Origin: Lysobacterales bacterium
GTDB lineage: Bacteria > Pseudomonadota > Gammaproteobacteria > Xanthomonadales > SZUA-38
Reading direction: 5' to 3'
DNA length: 64,000 nt
NCBI GenBank assembly: GCA_030065125.1
Contig: JASJDM010000022.1
Coordinates: 1 to 64,000, forward strand
The notes under the pieces: generated by a model
Told to the model about the DNA's origin: nothing
Databases searched by the model: none
What the model saw: the letters and a program-made list of their open reading frames with translations, nothing else
Program-made: the position numbers and the translations under genes
Shown here: in pieces, positions 33,854-41,996 of the stretch
Position numbering within the stretch: the first letter of the stretch is position 1
Layout: each line of letters begins with the position of its first letter

Positions 33854-34583
33854 CAACCGTTCCAACGCAGACCTGGCAGTTTGGATCACGCCGGCCGCGC
33901 AGGGTGGTCCAGGTCATGGTCTTGGCGTCGAACAGGTGCAGACCGCGGGTGACGGGAATCCCGGCCAGCAGGGACATGGCCTGGCCGGCTGCGGCCAACC
34001 CCAGGGTTCCGGCGGCGGTGGAAAAAACGCCGGCGCCGGCGCAGTCTTCCAGGGTGTCCGGTGTGGCCTGGTACAGGCAGCGGTAGCAGGGCTCGTCACC
34101 CTGGTCGGGCCGGAACACGGCCAGTTGACCTTCGAACCTCACCGCGGCCGACATGACCCAGGGTTTCCTCCGGTCCACACAGGCCTGGTTGGCGGCCAGC
34201 CTGGTGGCGAAGTTGTCGCTGGCGTCGATCAGCAGGTCCTGGTCTTTCAGCAGGTCGGCAATGCTCTCGGCGTTCATGCGGCGGTCAACAGTGCTGAGCT
34301 GCACGTCGGGATTCAGCTGGGACAGCCGCTCCGCTGCAGCTTCGGTCTTCGGCCGGTCCAGGTCTGATGGTGTGAACAGGATCTGCCGGCTGAGGTTGGA
34401 CTCGGACACCCGGTCAAAGTCACACAAGGTGATCCTGCCCACGCCCGCGGCGGCCAGGTACATGGCCGCCGGCCCGCCGATGCCGCCCAGGCCCAGCAGG
34501 GCAACCCGGGCTGATTGGAGCCGCTCCTGGCCGACAGGGCCGAACTCCGGCAGTGCCTGGTGGGACTGGTAGCGCTGCTTCAC
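33843..34583 (-). CDS. moeB: Molybdopterin-synthase adenylyltransferase (MoeB/ThiF family)
   Basis: A 246-residue E1-like enzyme that adenylylates the MoaD C-terminus. The nucleotide loop is VALLGLGGIGGPAAMYLAAA, with CDFDRVSESNLSRQILF and the Asp of LLIDASDNFATRLAAN. Zinc cysteines are in CYRCLY and, near the end, NCQVC. It could also serve ThiS, since MoeB and ThiF are hard to separate, but the operon favours molybdopterin. It overlaps xdhC by 4 bases. Confidence 0.92.
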   Translation of the reverse strand: MKQRYQSHQALPEFGPVGQERLQSARVALLGLGGIGGPAAMYLAAAGVGRITLCDFDRVSESNLSRQILFTPSDLDRPKTEAAAERLSQLNPDVQLSTVDRRMNAESIADLLKDQDLLIDASDNFATRLAANQACVDRRKPWVMSAAVRFEGQLAVFRPDQGDEPCYRCLYQATPDTLEDCAGAGVFSTAAGTLGLAAAGQAMSLLAGIPVTRGLHLFDAKTMTWTTLRGRRDPNCQVCVGTVDAD

Positions 34584-35581
34584 GGGCTGAGCTGTCGCCC
34601 GCTGCCCCGGTAGCGCAGAAGCTGGATCTCGGAGACCACCGACAGGGCAATCTCCTCAGGCAGTTCGCCACCCAGGTCCAGGCCGATGGGGCCGCGCAAC
34701 CGCGACTCAAGGGGCGGACCCTTGTCCCCCATCTGCTCCAGCAGCATCTGCCGCCGCGCCACGGGACCCAGCACGCCGACGTATGGAATGTCGACGTCGG
34801 CAACGGTGTTGAGGAAGCGCAGATCGGCTGCAAAGCTGTGGCTCATTACCACCACGGCGAAGCATCTCTCGATACCTTCGGGCTTTTCGTCAGCAAACAC
34901 CGAGACACGCTCAGCCATGGGAAACCGCGACGCCACCGCGAAGCCGGGCCGATGGTCCCAGACCTCCACCAGCCATCCGGTCTGAGCTGCAATGTCGGCC
35001 AGGGGCAGGGCGTCGGCTCCGGCCCCAAAAATACCCAGCTTCGGCGGCGGTTCAACGTGATCCACGAACAGCCCCAGCTCGTCGTCCACCTTCTGCAGAC
35101 CTGCATCAGCCATTGCCGGACCGGGTTGGCCGTCACCCACGATCCAGGAAGCACCCAGCCGGTCCGGAGTTTGGCAATCAACGACCGTGGCCACGTAGCC
35201 GCCAGCGTCGGATTGCACCAGCTCGGCCACCAGAGGCAGGGGGTCGTCACTGATGCCGGGGCCCACAGGCTGCAGGAAAACGGTCACCGCTCCGTTGCAC
35301 CCCATGCCCAGTCCCCATAGAACGTCGTCGGGAGAGGTCATGTCGTACAGTACGGTTTGCGGTTCGCCGGTCTGGTGGACCTGGCGTGCCTGGGCGATCA
35401 GGTCGTCGTCAAAGCAGCCGCCACCCACGATGCCGGTGACCTCGTCGGCGTGGATCAACATGCGCGCGCCGGCCTTGCGGTAGCTGGATCCCCGGGTGTC
35501 AATAACCGTGGCCAGAACAGCTGGCTTCTTCAACTGGGCGTGAGCTTCCACCACCGCCCGAATGCCGTTGACGCAGTTCAC
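34580..35581 (-). CDS. XdhC/CoxI-family molybdenum cofactor maturation protein
   Basis: 333 residues. The N-terminal XdhC_CoxI domain has ATVIDTRGSSYRKAGARMLI, GGGCFDDDLIAQARQV and LWGLGMGCNGAVTVFLQP. The C-terminal Rossmann domain begins KLGIFGAGADALPLADIAA. The family binds and sulfurates the molybdenum cofactor and hands it to xanthine dehydrogenase-like hydroxylases or CO dehydrogenase. No such hydroxylase is encoded in this window, so the client is elsewhere. It overlaps moaC and moeB by 4 bases each. Confidence 0.9.
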   Translation of the reverse strand: MNCVNGIRAVVEAHAQLKKPAVLATVIDTRGSSYRKAGARMLIHADEVTGIVGGGCFDDDLIAQARQVHQTGEPQTVLYDMTSPDDVLWGLGMGCNGAVTVFLQPVGPGISDDPLPLVAELVQSDAGGYVATVVDCQTPDRLGASWIVGDGQPGPAMADAGLQKVDDELGLFVDHVEPPPKLGIFGAGADALPLADIAAQTGWLVEVWDHRPGFAVASRFPMAERVSVFADEKPEGIERCFAVVVMSHSFAADLRFLNTVADVDIPYVGVLGPVARRQMLLEQMGDKGPPLESRLRGPIGLDLGGELPEEIALSVVSEIQLLRYRGSGRQLSP

Positions 35582-36066
35582 GAGTCGAGCAGTTGGCGGG
35601 CTTCGTCTGGCAGGCCCTCGGGATTGATCCAGGTACCGCTCTTGCCGCCTTCCTTGTAAAGCAGACGAAGCGCGTCGATCTTCAACGCGGCCTCCACAGG
35701 TTTGGACAGGTCCCAGATGGTCAGCAGAGCAGTGGAAGCGCCAGTGAGGGCTTCCATTTCAACGCCAGTGCGCTCGGTGATAACGGCCAGGCAGAACGCT
35801 TCCACGGCTTGTTCCTCCGGCCGCAGCACGTGCATGACCTTCACCTTGGTCAGGCCAATGGGATGGCATAGCGGGATCAGGTCGGGGGTCTTCTTGGCGC
35901 CCTGGATTCCGGCGATTTCAGCCAGGGTCAGGGCATCACCCTTGGGCAGCCGCCGCTCAGCCACCAGGGGATAGGCCTCGGGACCCAGCAGGATTTTTCC
36001 GGCGGCAATGGCCCGGCGGCGTGTCTTGTCCTTGCCGCCCACGTCGACCATGGAAAAACCGCTCAT
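35578..36066 (-). CDS. moaC: Cyclic pyranopterin monophosphate synthase
   Basis: 162 residues. MoaC turns the MoaA product into cPMP. Diagnostic blocks are FSMVDVGGKDKTRRRAIAAG, TPDLIPLCHPIGLTKVKV (CHP of the active site), TGVEMEALTGASTALLTIWD and the KEGGKSG end, where the family Lys sits. It overlaps moaB and xdhC by 4 bases each. Confidence 0.97.
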   Translation of the reverse strand: MSGFSMVDVGGKDKTRRRAIAAGKILLGPEAYPLVAERRLPKGDALTLAEIAGIQGAKKTPDLIPLCHPIGLTKVKVMHVLRPEEQAVEAFCLAVITERTGVEMEALTGASTALLTIWDLSKPVEAALKIDALRLLYKEGGKSGTWINPEGLPDEARQLLDS

Positions 36067-36605
36067 GACGCTTTGGCCTCGGTGCCGACCGGCTCCACGC
36101 CGAGGATCTCGACGAAATTGCAGGGCCTGTGGGTGGCGTCCAGTTGCTCGCTGAATATTCCGTTCCAGGCTGTTCGGCAGGCGTTGGTGGATCCGGGCAG
36201 GCAGAACACCAGGGTGCGGTTGGCGATGCCGCCCAGCACCCGGGACTGCATGGTGGAGGTGCCGATCTCCGTGGTGGACAGAGCCCGGAAGTATTCGCCA
36301 AAGCCGGGAATCTCCCGGTCCAGCAGCGGCGCGACCGCCTCCGGCGTGACGTCGCGATGGCGAAACCCGGTGCCGCCGGTCAGCAGTATGACCTGGGTGT
36401 CCGCTGCGGCGATGCGGTCGGAAACCACGGCCCGGATCTGGTACAGGTCATCCACCACAATCTCGCGGTGCACCACGTGATGCCCGGCCCCTCGGGCAGC
36501 GTCCGCCAGGAACGCGCCCGACTTGTCGGTGGACTCATCCCGCGTGTCAGAGACGGTGATGACCGATACGTTCAGGGGGACTAACTGTTCAAATTGGCTG
36601 TGCAT
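36063..36605 (-). CDS. moaB: Molybdenum cofactor biosynthesis protein B
   Basis: 180 residues of the MoaB/MogA fold: NVSVITVSDTRDESTDKSGA, ILLTGGTGFRHRDVTPEAVA and VFCLPGSTNACRTAWNGIF. Bacterial MoaB binds MPT. Many organisms use it in place of MogA to adenylylate molybdopterin before MoeA, and no mogA is seen here. It lies 27 bp after the FAD oxidoreductase. Confidence 0.93.
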   Translation of the reverse strand: MHSQFEQLVPLNVSVITVSDTRDESTDKSGAFLADAARGAGHHVVHREIVVDDLYQIRAVVSDRIAAADTQVILLTGGTGFRHRDVTPEAVAPLLDREIPGFGEYFRALSTTEIGTSTMQSRVLGGIANRTLVFCLPGSTNACRTAWNGIFSEQLDATHRPCNFVEILGVEPVGTEAKAS

Positions 36606-36632
36606 GGCTGGTTGTGAGTGGGGTGATCTGCT

Positions 36633-37850
36633 TCAGGAAAGCAGAGATTTGAGGTCGGTTTCCGGATTTTCCAGCAGCTGACGCGATACGGACACGCGCT
36701 GGCCGATGAGTTTTTTGCCCATGACGTAACACTTGGCGTCGTTGATGCACTGCACGCCGGTGAGTACGCCGTCGCGAATTGAGAACACCGCAAAACTGCC
36801 GGACTCGGGGTCTCCCCGGGTGACCAGTTCGTCGCTGTCATCGGGAATGCCCACCATCTGCAGCTTGACGTCGTACTGGTCTGACCAGAACCACGGTGGC
36901 TCATCGTAGGGCAGTTCCTGCCCAAGAATGGTGGCCGCCACGATCTTGCCCTGGGATACCGCGTTCTGCACCGACTCCATGCGGGACCGGCTGCCCAGGA
37001 AACGGTTGAGGTGACGGGTGTTGTCTCCGGCAGCCAGAATGTGCGGATCGCTGGTGCGGCAGAACTCGTCCACCACAACGCCGTCGTTCACTTCCAGCCC
37101 GCACTGTTCGGCCAACTCCTGCTCCGGCAGGATGCCAATGCCGACCACGGCCAGGTCGCTGTCCAGCACCGTACCGTCGTCCAGCTCCACTCCGCTGAGC
37201 TGTTTGTCACCCAGGAAACGTACGGCCATGCGTCCCAGCCTGAACTGGACGCCCTGTTCCTCGTGTTTTTTCTGGATGTACCGGGCGACTTGAGGCACAG
37301 CGCCCCGGCTCAGCACGCCGGGCAGGGTTTCGGCCACCTGGACCTTGCAGCCCAGTTTGACCGCTGATGCTGCAACCTCGAGTCCGATGTAGCCGGCCCC
37401 CACCACCGTGACCCGGCGGCCCTCGGTGAGCTCCCGCCCGATTGCCAGGCTTTCGTCCAGCCCGCGCAGGTAGTGGACCCCGGCCAGGTCCGACCCGGGG
37501 ATCTTCAGCTGCCGGAGCCTGCCGCCGGTGGCCAGCACCAGCCAGTCATAGGCCCAGGTTTCCCCGGTTTCCCCGTGCACCAGCTGCTGCTGGCGGTCGA
37601 TGCCGGTCACGGTTCGCCCGGTATGGATCGATATCTCCTTGCCGGTATAGAAGTCCTGGCTGCGGACCTCGGTACGTTCCGGCTCCATGTCTCCCTGCAG
37701 CACGGCCTTGGACAGGGGAGGCCGCTGGTAGGGCAGCCAGTTTTCCCTGGCGATGAGATCGATAGAGCCGTCGAAACCTCCGGTCCGCAAGGAAATGGCC
37801 GCCTGGGCGCCAGCCTGGCCGCCGCCAATGATGATCACGCGTTGCGACAT
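36633..37850 (-). CDS. FAD-dependent ferredoxin/rubredoxin reductase-like oxidoreductase
   Basis: 405 residues of the pyridine nucleotide-disulfide class I family, closest in pattern to the reductases of P450 and dioxygenase systems. The FAD motif is RVIIIGGGQAGAQAAISLR (about 5-22), the NAD motif is VTVVGAGYIGLEVAASAVKL (about 148), and SDPHILAAGDNTRH binds FAD. The C-terminal domain has PWFWSDQYDVKLQMVGIP, the reductase-type end. No redox-active CxxC is present. It may deliver electrons to or from a ferredoxin partner. As first gene of the molybdopterin operon it could serve the unseen Mo hydroxylase (inference). Confidence 0.88.
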   Translation of the reverse strand: MSQRVIIIGGGQAGAQAAISLRTGGFDGSIDLIARENWLPYQRPPLSKAVLQGDMEPERTEVRSQDFYTGKEISIHTGRTVTGIDRQQQLVHGETGETWAYDWLVLATGGRLRQLKIPGSDLAGVHYLRGLDESLAIGRELTEGRRVTVVGAGYIGLEVAASAVKLGCKVQVAETLPGVLSRGAVPQVARYIQKKHEEQGVQFRLGRMAVRFLGDKQLSGVELDDGTVLDSDLAVVGIGILPEQELAEQCGLEVNDGVVVDEFCRTSDPHILAAGDNTRHLNRFLGSRSRMESVQNAVSQGKIVAATILGQELPYDEPPWFWSDQYDVKLQMVGIPDDSDELVTRGDPESGSFAVFSIRDGVLTGVQCINDAKCYVMGKKLIGQRVSVSRQLLENPETDLKSLLS

Positions 37851-37864
37851 GGATTCTGCGAAGT

Positions 37865-38314
37865 TCAGTCCACGAAAAACTGCTGGCGAAAGGTTGCGGT
37901 CAGCGGCTCCTCCGCCCCATCCACGAGCACCTGGATGCTGAAGTCCAGGGTTTCCTGGTCGGCCACGCGGACCATGCCGATGTAGTAGATTGCATCCTGG
38001 TCTTCGATCAGCCGCATCTCCAGGTCCCGTCGCTGACCGGTCAGGTTGGTGGCGCTGGCGCTGACGTCGCCGGTGGTCGGCTGATCCAGGGCTCCCTCGC
38101 CGCCTTTTTTCATGACGGTGATATTCAGCATGGCCCGGTTTTGTGATCGCATGATGCCGTAGGCACGGGCAACTTCCGGCGTCAGCTTGTCGGTGCTGAG
38201 GGCGTTGAAGTGAACCACGTGGGTGTCATTTTCTACCGACTGCTCGGCCAGTGCGGCGGCGCAGCACAGCAGGAGGCACAGAAACAGTGCCGGGACGAAT
38301 CGACTGGATGCCAT
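37865..38314 (-). CDS. Exported DUF4426 protein
   Basis: 149 residues with a signal peptide (MASSRFVPALFLCLLLCCAA, cut after ALA). The mature part begins QSVENDTHVVHFNALSTDKL and continues VARAYGIMRSQNRAMLNITV, the DUF4426 pattern seen downstream of proC-yggT in many gammaproteobacteria. Function unknown. The frame is open to 38407, but the signal peptide fixes the start at 38314. It lies 14 bp before the FAD reductase, so the two may be co-transcribed. Confidence 0.82.
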   Translation of the reverse strand: MASSRFVPALFLCLLLCCAAALAEQSVENDTHVVHFNALSTDKLTPEVARAYGIMRSQNRAMLNITVMKKGGEGALDQPTTGDVSASATNLTGQRRDLEMRLIEDQDAIYYIGMVRVADQETLDFSIQVLVDGAEEPLTATFRQQFFVD

Positions 38315-38449
38315 GGTCAGGATCCTCGCATTCGGTGACAGGGAGTCCGATGTTAACTCTGACCCGGGCACCATGCACGCGCAGACCTTTGTCACGCGAT
38401 TCATCAATATGCCTGCCCGAGTGCCAGTTCAAGAGGATGGGTACACCCC

Positions 38450-38465
38450 GGCACAGGGATGTGCC
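38450..38465. repeat. REP-like hairpin ggcaca-ggga-tgtgcc
   Basis: Third copy of the core found at 22472 and 32155, with 6-bp arms. It lies in the 263-bp gap between DUF4426 and yggT. Another imperfect hairpin (gtccagaacggcc...ggccgtttctggac, 38527-38558), just after the yggT stop, may terminate that transcript. Confidence 0.5.
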
Positions 38466-38577
38466 TGCATTTTCGACGGCTGCAAGCCGTTGAAAAGGTT
38501 TTGGGAATCACATTTTCAAATCCCGGGTCCAGAACGGCCAGGACGGCCGTTTCTGGACGAGAACTGACCTAACCAGC

Positions 38578-39144
38578 CTAAAGGCTGTTGACCAGATCGG
38601 TCAGCGGCCGTACCAGCAGCATGCGGCTCAACTGCAGCACGAGCAGCACCACCATGGGGGACAGATCCAGCCCGCCCATGGGGGGCACCAGCCGCCGGGC
38701 CGGGTCCATGACGGGGGCGGACAGCTGGTACAGCAGGGGGTGGATCGGGCTGTCGCCGCCGGGAGCCACCCAGCTCAGCAGAACCTTGATGAACACCACC
38801 GCCATGAAGATCACGAGAGTCAGGTCAATCAAGGACACCGCGGACAGGCCTACCAGTCGGGCGGGAGAGATTGCCGCCCCCACCATGCTGACGATGATCA
38901 GCAGGGACACCAGCTTCACCAGCCACGCCAGCAGCACCGCGGAAAGATCCAGCCGGCCCCAGTTGGGAATGACCTTGCGCAGCGGCACCAGGGGCGGGTT
39001 GGTGATCTTGACGATGAACTGGCACACCGGGTTGAAGAAATTGGCCCGGACCAGCTGCAGCAGTATCCGCAGCAGCAGTATCACGATGTAGAAGCCGAAA
39101 ATGGTGTCTACCAGAAAGACACCGGCATCGCCTACGTAACCCAT
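38578..39144 (-). CDS. yggT: YggT family membrane protein
   Basis: 188 residues with two tandem YggT units, each with about two membrane helices. The first is FYIVILLLRILLQLVRANFF with NPVCQFIVKITNPPLVPLRK. The second is VVFIKVLLSWVAPGGDSPIH, then LLYQLSAPVMDPARRLVPP. Related proteins act in osmotic stress, photosystem assembly or cell division in other organisms. The role here is unproven. It abuts proC directly (39144/39145), the classic yggS-proC-yggT order. Confidence 0.93.
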   Translation of the reverse strand: MGYVGDAGVFLVDTIFGFYIVILLLRILLQLVRANFFNPVCQFIVKITNPPLVPLRKVIPNWGRLDLSAVLLAWLVKLVSLLIIVSMVGAAISPARLVGLSAVSLIDLTLVIFMAVVFIKVLLSWVAPGGDSPIHPLLYQLSAPVMDPARRLVPPMGGLDLSPMVVLLVLQLSRMLLVRPLTDLVNSL

Positions 39145-39984
39145 TCAGTCTTTCTCCATCTCGGAATTGAGTTCCCGTCCCCGCAGCACCGCCCCGGACA
39201 CCGCGTCCTTGAAGTTCTTATGAAACCGGCCCTGCTCCAGGATGGACAGGGCGCGCTCGGTGGTACCACCCTTGGATGTGACCTCGGCCCTCAGCTCGGC
39301 CGGTGAGCGGGTGGTCTCGGTCAGCATGCGGGCGGCGCCAAGGGCAGTCTGGTGTGTGAGCTTTCGAGCCTGGTCCGGCGACAGCCCGTGGGCCACGGCC
39401 GCTTCCTCCAGCAGTTCGGTCATCAGGTAGAAGTAGGCCGGGCCGCTTCCCGAAACCGCGGTCACCACGTCCATCAGGTCCTCCATCTCGATCCAGACCA
39501 CCTGGCCGGATGCACCGGCAAAAGCTTCGGCCTGGAAGCGCTGGGTTTCCGACACGCCGGTGGAGGCATACAGCCCGGACACCGCCGCCCCGACCTGGGC
39601 CGGCGTATTGGGCATGACCCGCACGATGGGCCACTCGGCGCCCAGCCATTTTCGGATCTGGGCAGAGCCGATCCCTGCCGCTACGCTGATCACCAGGGGC
39701 GGGTGTTCGATATCGGAAATGTCCAGGGACTGGATGGCCGACCGCAGTGACTGGGGTTTGACCGACAGCACCAGCAGGTCCGCAAATCGCAGAACGTCCT
39801 GGTTGTTGTCGGCGGTGAGCAGGCCAAGCTCCGACTTCAGCGCCGCGCACTTCTCGGGGAAGGTGTCAGACACCATGATGTGGTCCGCGGGGATCCCGCG
39901 GCGGATCAGGCCTGTGGCCAGGGCGTGGGCCGCGTTGCCGCCGCCGATGAACCCGATTTTTTTCTGCTCCAGGTGTGCCTTCAC
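39145..39984 (-). CDS. proC: Pyrroline-5-carboxylate reductase
   Basis: 279 residues. ProC makes proline from P5C with NAD(P)H. The Rossmann start is KIGFIGGGNAAHALATGLIR, then LVLSVKPQSLRSAI, the substrate-binding stretch VVTAVSGSGPAYFYLMTELL and the C-terminal signature LRAEVTSKGGTTERALSILE. Length is normal. It lies between yggS (11 bp upstream) and yggT. Confidence 0.97.
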   Translation of the reverse strand: MKAHLEQKKIGFIGGGNAAHALATGLIRRGIPADHIMVSDTFPEKCAALKSELGLLTADNNQDVLRFADLLVLSVKPQSLRSAIQSLDISDIEHPPLVISVAAGIGSAQIRKWLGAEWPIVRVMPNTPAQVGAAVSGLYASTGVSETQRFQAEAFAGASGQVVWIEMEDLMDVVTAVSGSGPAYFYLMTELLEEAAVAHGLSPDQARKLTHQTALGAARMLTETTRSPAELRAEVTSKGGTTERALSILEQGRFHKNFKDAVSGAVLRGRELNSEMEKD

Positions 39985-39995
39985 AGTTGCACTCT

Positions 39996-40682
39996 CTACG
40001 CCGGTCTTGGTCCGAACAGGGCAGTGCCGATTCGAACCAGGGTTGCCCCCTCATGGATGGCTGCTTCCAGGTCGCTGCTCATTCCCATGGACAGGGTATC
40101 CAGGGCCAGTCCCGCGCTGCGCAGCTGATCATACAGCCGTTTCAATTGGGCAAAGTACCCCCTCTGGACATCAAAGTCATCGCTGGGCGGCGGAATGGCC
40201 ATTAAACCGCGCAAACGCAGGCGCGGCAGGCCGCCGGCCATGGCGGCCAGCTCTGTCGCCAGCTCCGGCGAAGCACCGCTCTTGGTCGCCTCGTCGCCGA
40301 TGCGAACCTGGATACAGCAGTTGAGCGGCGGCAGGTGCTCCGGGCGCTGGTTGGCGAGGCGGCGCAGGATCTTTTCCCGGTCAATGCTTTCCACCCAGTG
40401 AAAATGCTCTGCCAGCTGCCGGGTCTTGTTGGACTGCACCGGTCCGATGTAGTGCCACTCCAGGTCCAGGTCCGACAGCGCTTCGATCTTGGGCAGGGCC
40501 TCGGCGGCATAGTTTTCGCCGAAGCTGCGGACCCCGGCTGCATGCAGCTCACGAATGGCTGACAACGGGTGCTTCTTGCTCACCGCCAGCAGGCGGATTT
40601 CCTCCGGATCGCGATCGGCAGCGGCCGCCGCGGCGCGGATACGGTCAATCACGGATTCGAAACGTTGGTAAGACTGTGACAT
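39996..40682 (-). CDS. yggS: YggS-family pyridoxal phosphate homeostasis protein
   Basis: 228 residues with a TIM-barrel PLP-binding fold. The PLP lysine is in IRLLAVSKKHPLSAIRELHA near residue 34, and further blocks are SFGENYAAEALPKI, EWHYIGPVQSNKTRQLAEHF and SMGMSSDLEAAIHEGATLVR. It controls PLP and amino acid pools without known catalysis. The frame is open to 41006, but the ATG at 40682 matches the family start (MSQSYQRFESVIDRI). It is divergent from pilT across 245 bp, first in yggS-proC-yggT. Confidence 0.95.
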   Translation of the reverse strand: MSQSYQRFESVIDRIRAAAAAADRDPEEIRLLAVSKKHPLSAIRELHAAGVRSFGENYAAEALPKIEALSDLDLEWHYIGPVQSNKTRQLAEHFHWVESIDREKILRRLANQRPEHLPPLNCCIQVRIGDEATKSGASPELATELAAMAGGLPRLRLRGLMAIPPPSDDFDVQRGYFAQLKRLYDQLRSAGLALDTLSMGMSSDLEAAIHEGATLVRIGTALFGPRPA

Positions 40683-40927
40683 AAGTCCTTGAACTGGCTT
40701 TGCAACGCTGGGGCGCATGGCGTATTTTACGCGGTGAACAGGCATTGCGGGGGAGGCAGAGGCAAATTCGTCCCTCGTAATGTGTGGGCTATAAAATTTC
40801 CGAGGTCGGCCGACACAGTTTCCAGGCTGTGATTTTGGCCGGGGGAATTTGACAATGACTGGCAGCCGGAAATCACGACGAATCGCCGTCCCGGCACGGC
40901 AGGCTGCCAGGTCCGAAGGAGAAATGA

Positions 40928-41965
40928 ATGGATATCGCTGAGCTACTTGCCTTCTCAGTAAAAAACGGCGCTTCTGACCTGCACCTGTCGGCAGGGCTGC
41001 CCCCAATGATCCGGGTGGACGGCGACATTCGCCGAATCAACGTACCCGCACTGGACCAGAAAACCCTGCACGCGCTCATCTACGACATCATGAGTGACAA
41101 GCAGCGCAAGGATTACGAAGAGTTTCTCGAGTGTGATTTCTCCTTCGAGATCCCCGGCCTGGCCCGGTTCCGGGTCAACGCGTTCAACCACAACCGCGGA
41201 TCGGGCGCCGTGTTCCGGACCATTCCCACAGAGATCCTGACCCTGGAGGAACTCAATTGTCCGCCGATCTTCCGGGAGATGATCGCGGTACCGCGGGGAC
41301 TGATCCTGGTGACGGGGCCCACCGGTTCAGGCAAGTCCACCACCCTGGCGGCCATGGTCGACCATCTCAACAAGACCGATCACGGCCACATCCTGACCAT
41401 TGAAGACCCCATCGAATTCGTGCACCAGTCGAACAAGTGCCTGGTCAACCAGCGGGAGGTGCATCGCGACACCCACGGCTTTAACGAAGCCCTGCGCTCC
41501 GCCCTGCGAGAAGACCCGGACTTCATCCTGGTGGGGGAATTGCGGGACCTGGAAACCATCCGCCTGGCGCTGACCGCGGCGGAAACCGGTCACCTGGTGT
41601 TTGGGACCCTGCACACCAGTTCAGCGGCCAAGACCATCGACCGGATCATCGACGTGTTCCCCGCGGGTGAAAAGCCCATGGTCCGCTCCATGCTGTCAGA
41701 GTCGTTGCGCGCGGTGGTGGCCCAGACCCTGCTCAAGCGCAACGGCGGCGGCAGGGTGGCCGCCCACGAAATCATGATTGGAATTCCCGCGATCCGGAAC
41801 CTGATCCGGGAAGACAAGGTGGCCCAGATGTACTCGGCCATCCAGACCGGTCAAAACCACGGCATGCAGACGCTGGATCAGTGCCTGCTAGACTTGGTCA
41901 ATAAAGGCATTGTGTCGAAGAAGTTGGCAGGCACCCGGGCGGCTGACAAGAAGATGTTCCAGTAG
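40928..41965 (+). CDS. pilT: Type IV pilus retraction ATPase PilT
   Basis: A 345-residue GspE-family hexameric ATPase that depolymerises pili at the inner membrane. The PilT N-domain starts MDIAELLAFSVKNGASDLHL. Walker A is GPTGSGKSTT (130-139), the Asp box is EDPIEFVHQSNKCLVNQREV, Walker B is DPDFILVGELRDLET and the His box is ETGHLVFGTLHTSSAAKTID. The retraction-specific AIRNLIRE motif is present near residue 285. AAGGAG lies 5 bases before the ATG. It is followed by pilU after 31 bp. Confidence 0.98.
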   Translation: MDIAELLAFSVKNGASDLHLSAGLPPMIRVDGDIRRINVPALDQKTLHALIYDIMSDKQRKDYEEFLECDFSFEIPGLARFRVNAFNHNRGSGAVFRTIPTEILTLEELNCPPIFREMIAVPRGLILVTGPTGSGKSTTLAAMVDHLNKTDHGHILTIEDPIEFVHQSNKCLVNQREVHRDTHGFNEALRSALREDPDFILVGELRDLETIRLALTAAETGHLVFGTLHTSSAAKTIDRIIDVFPAGEKPMVRSMLSESLRAVVAQTLLKRNGGGRVAAHEIMIGIPAIRNLIREDKVAQMYSAIQTGQNHGMQTLDQCLLDLVNKGIVSKKLAGTRAADKKMFQ

Positions 41966-41996
41966 CCCCGGCGCGGCGACAGTGAGGTGACGCGTT

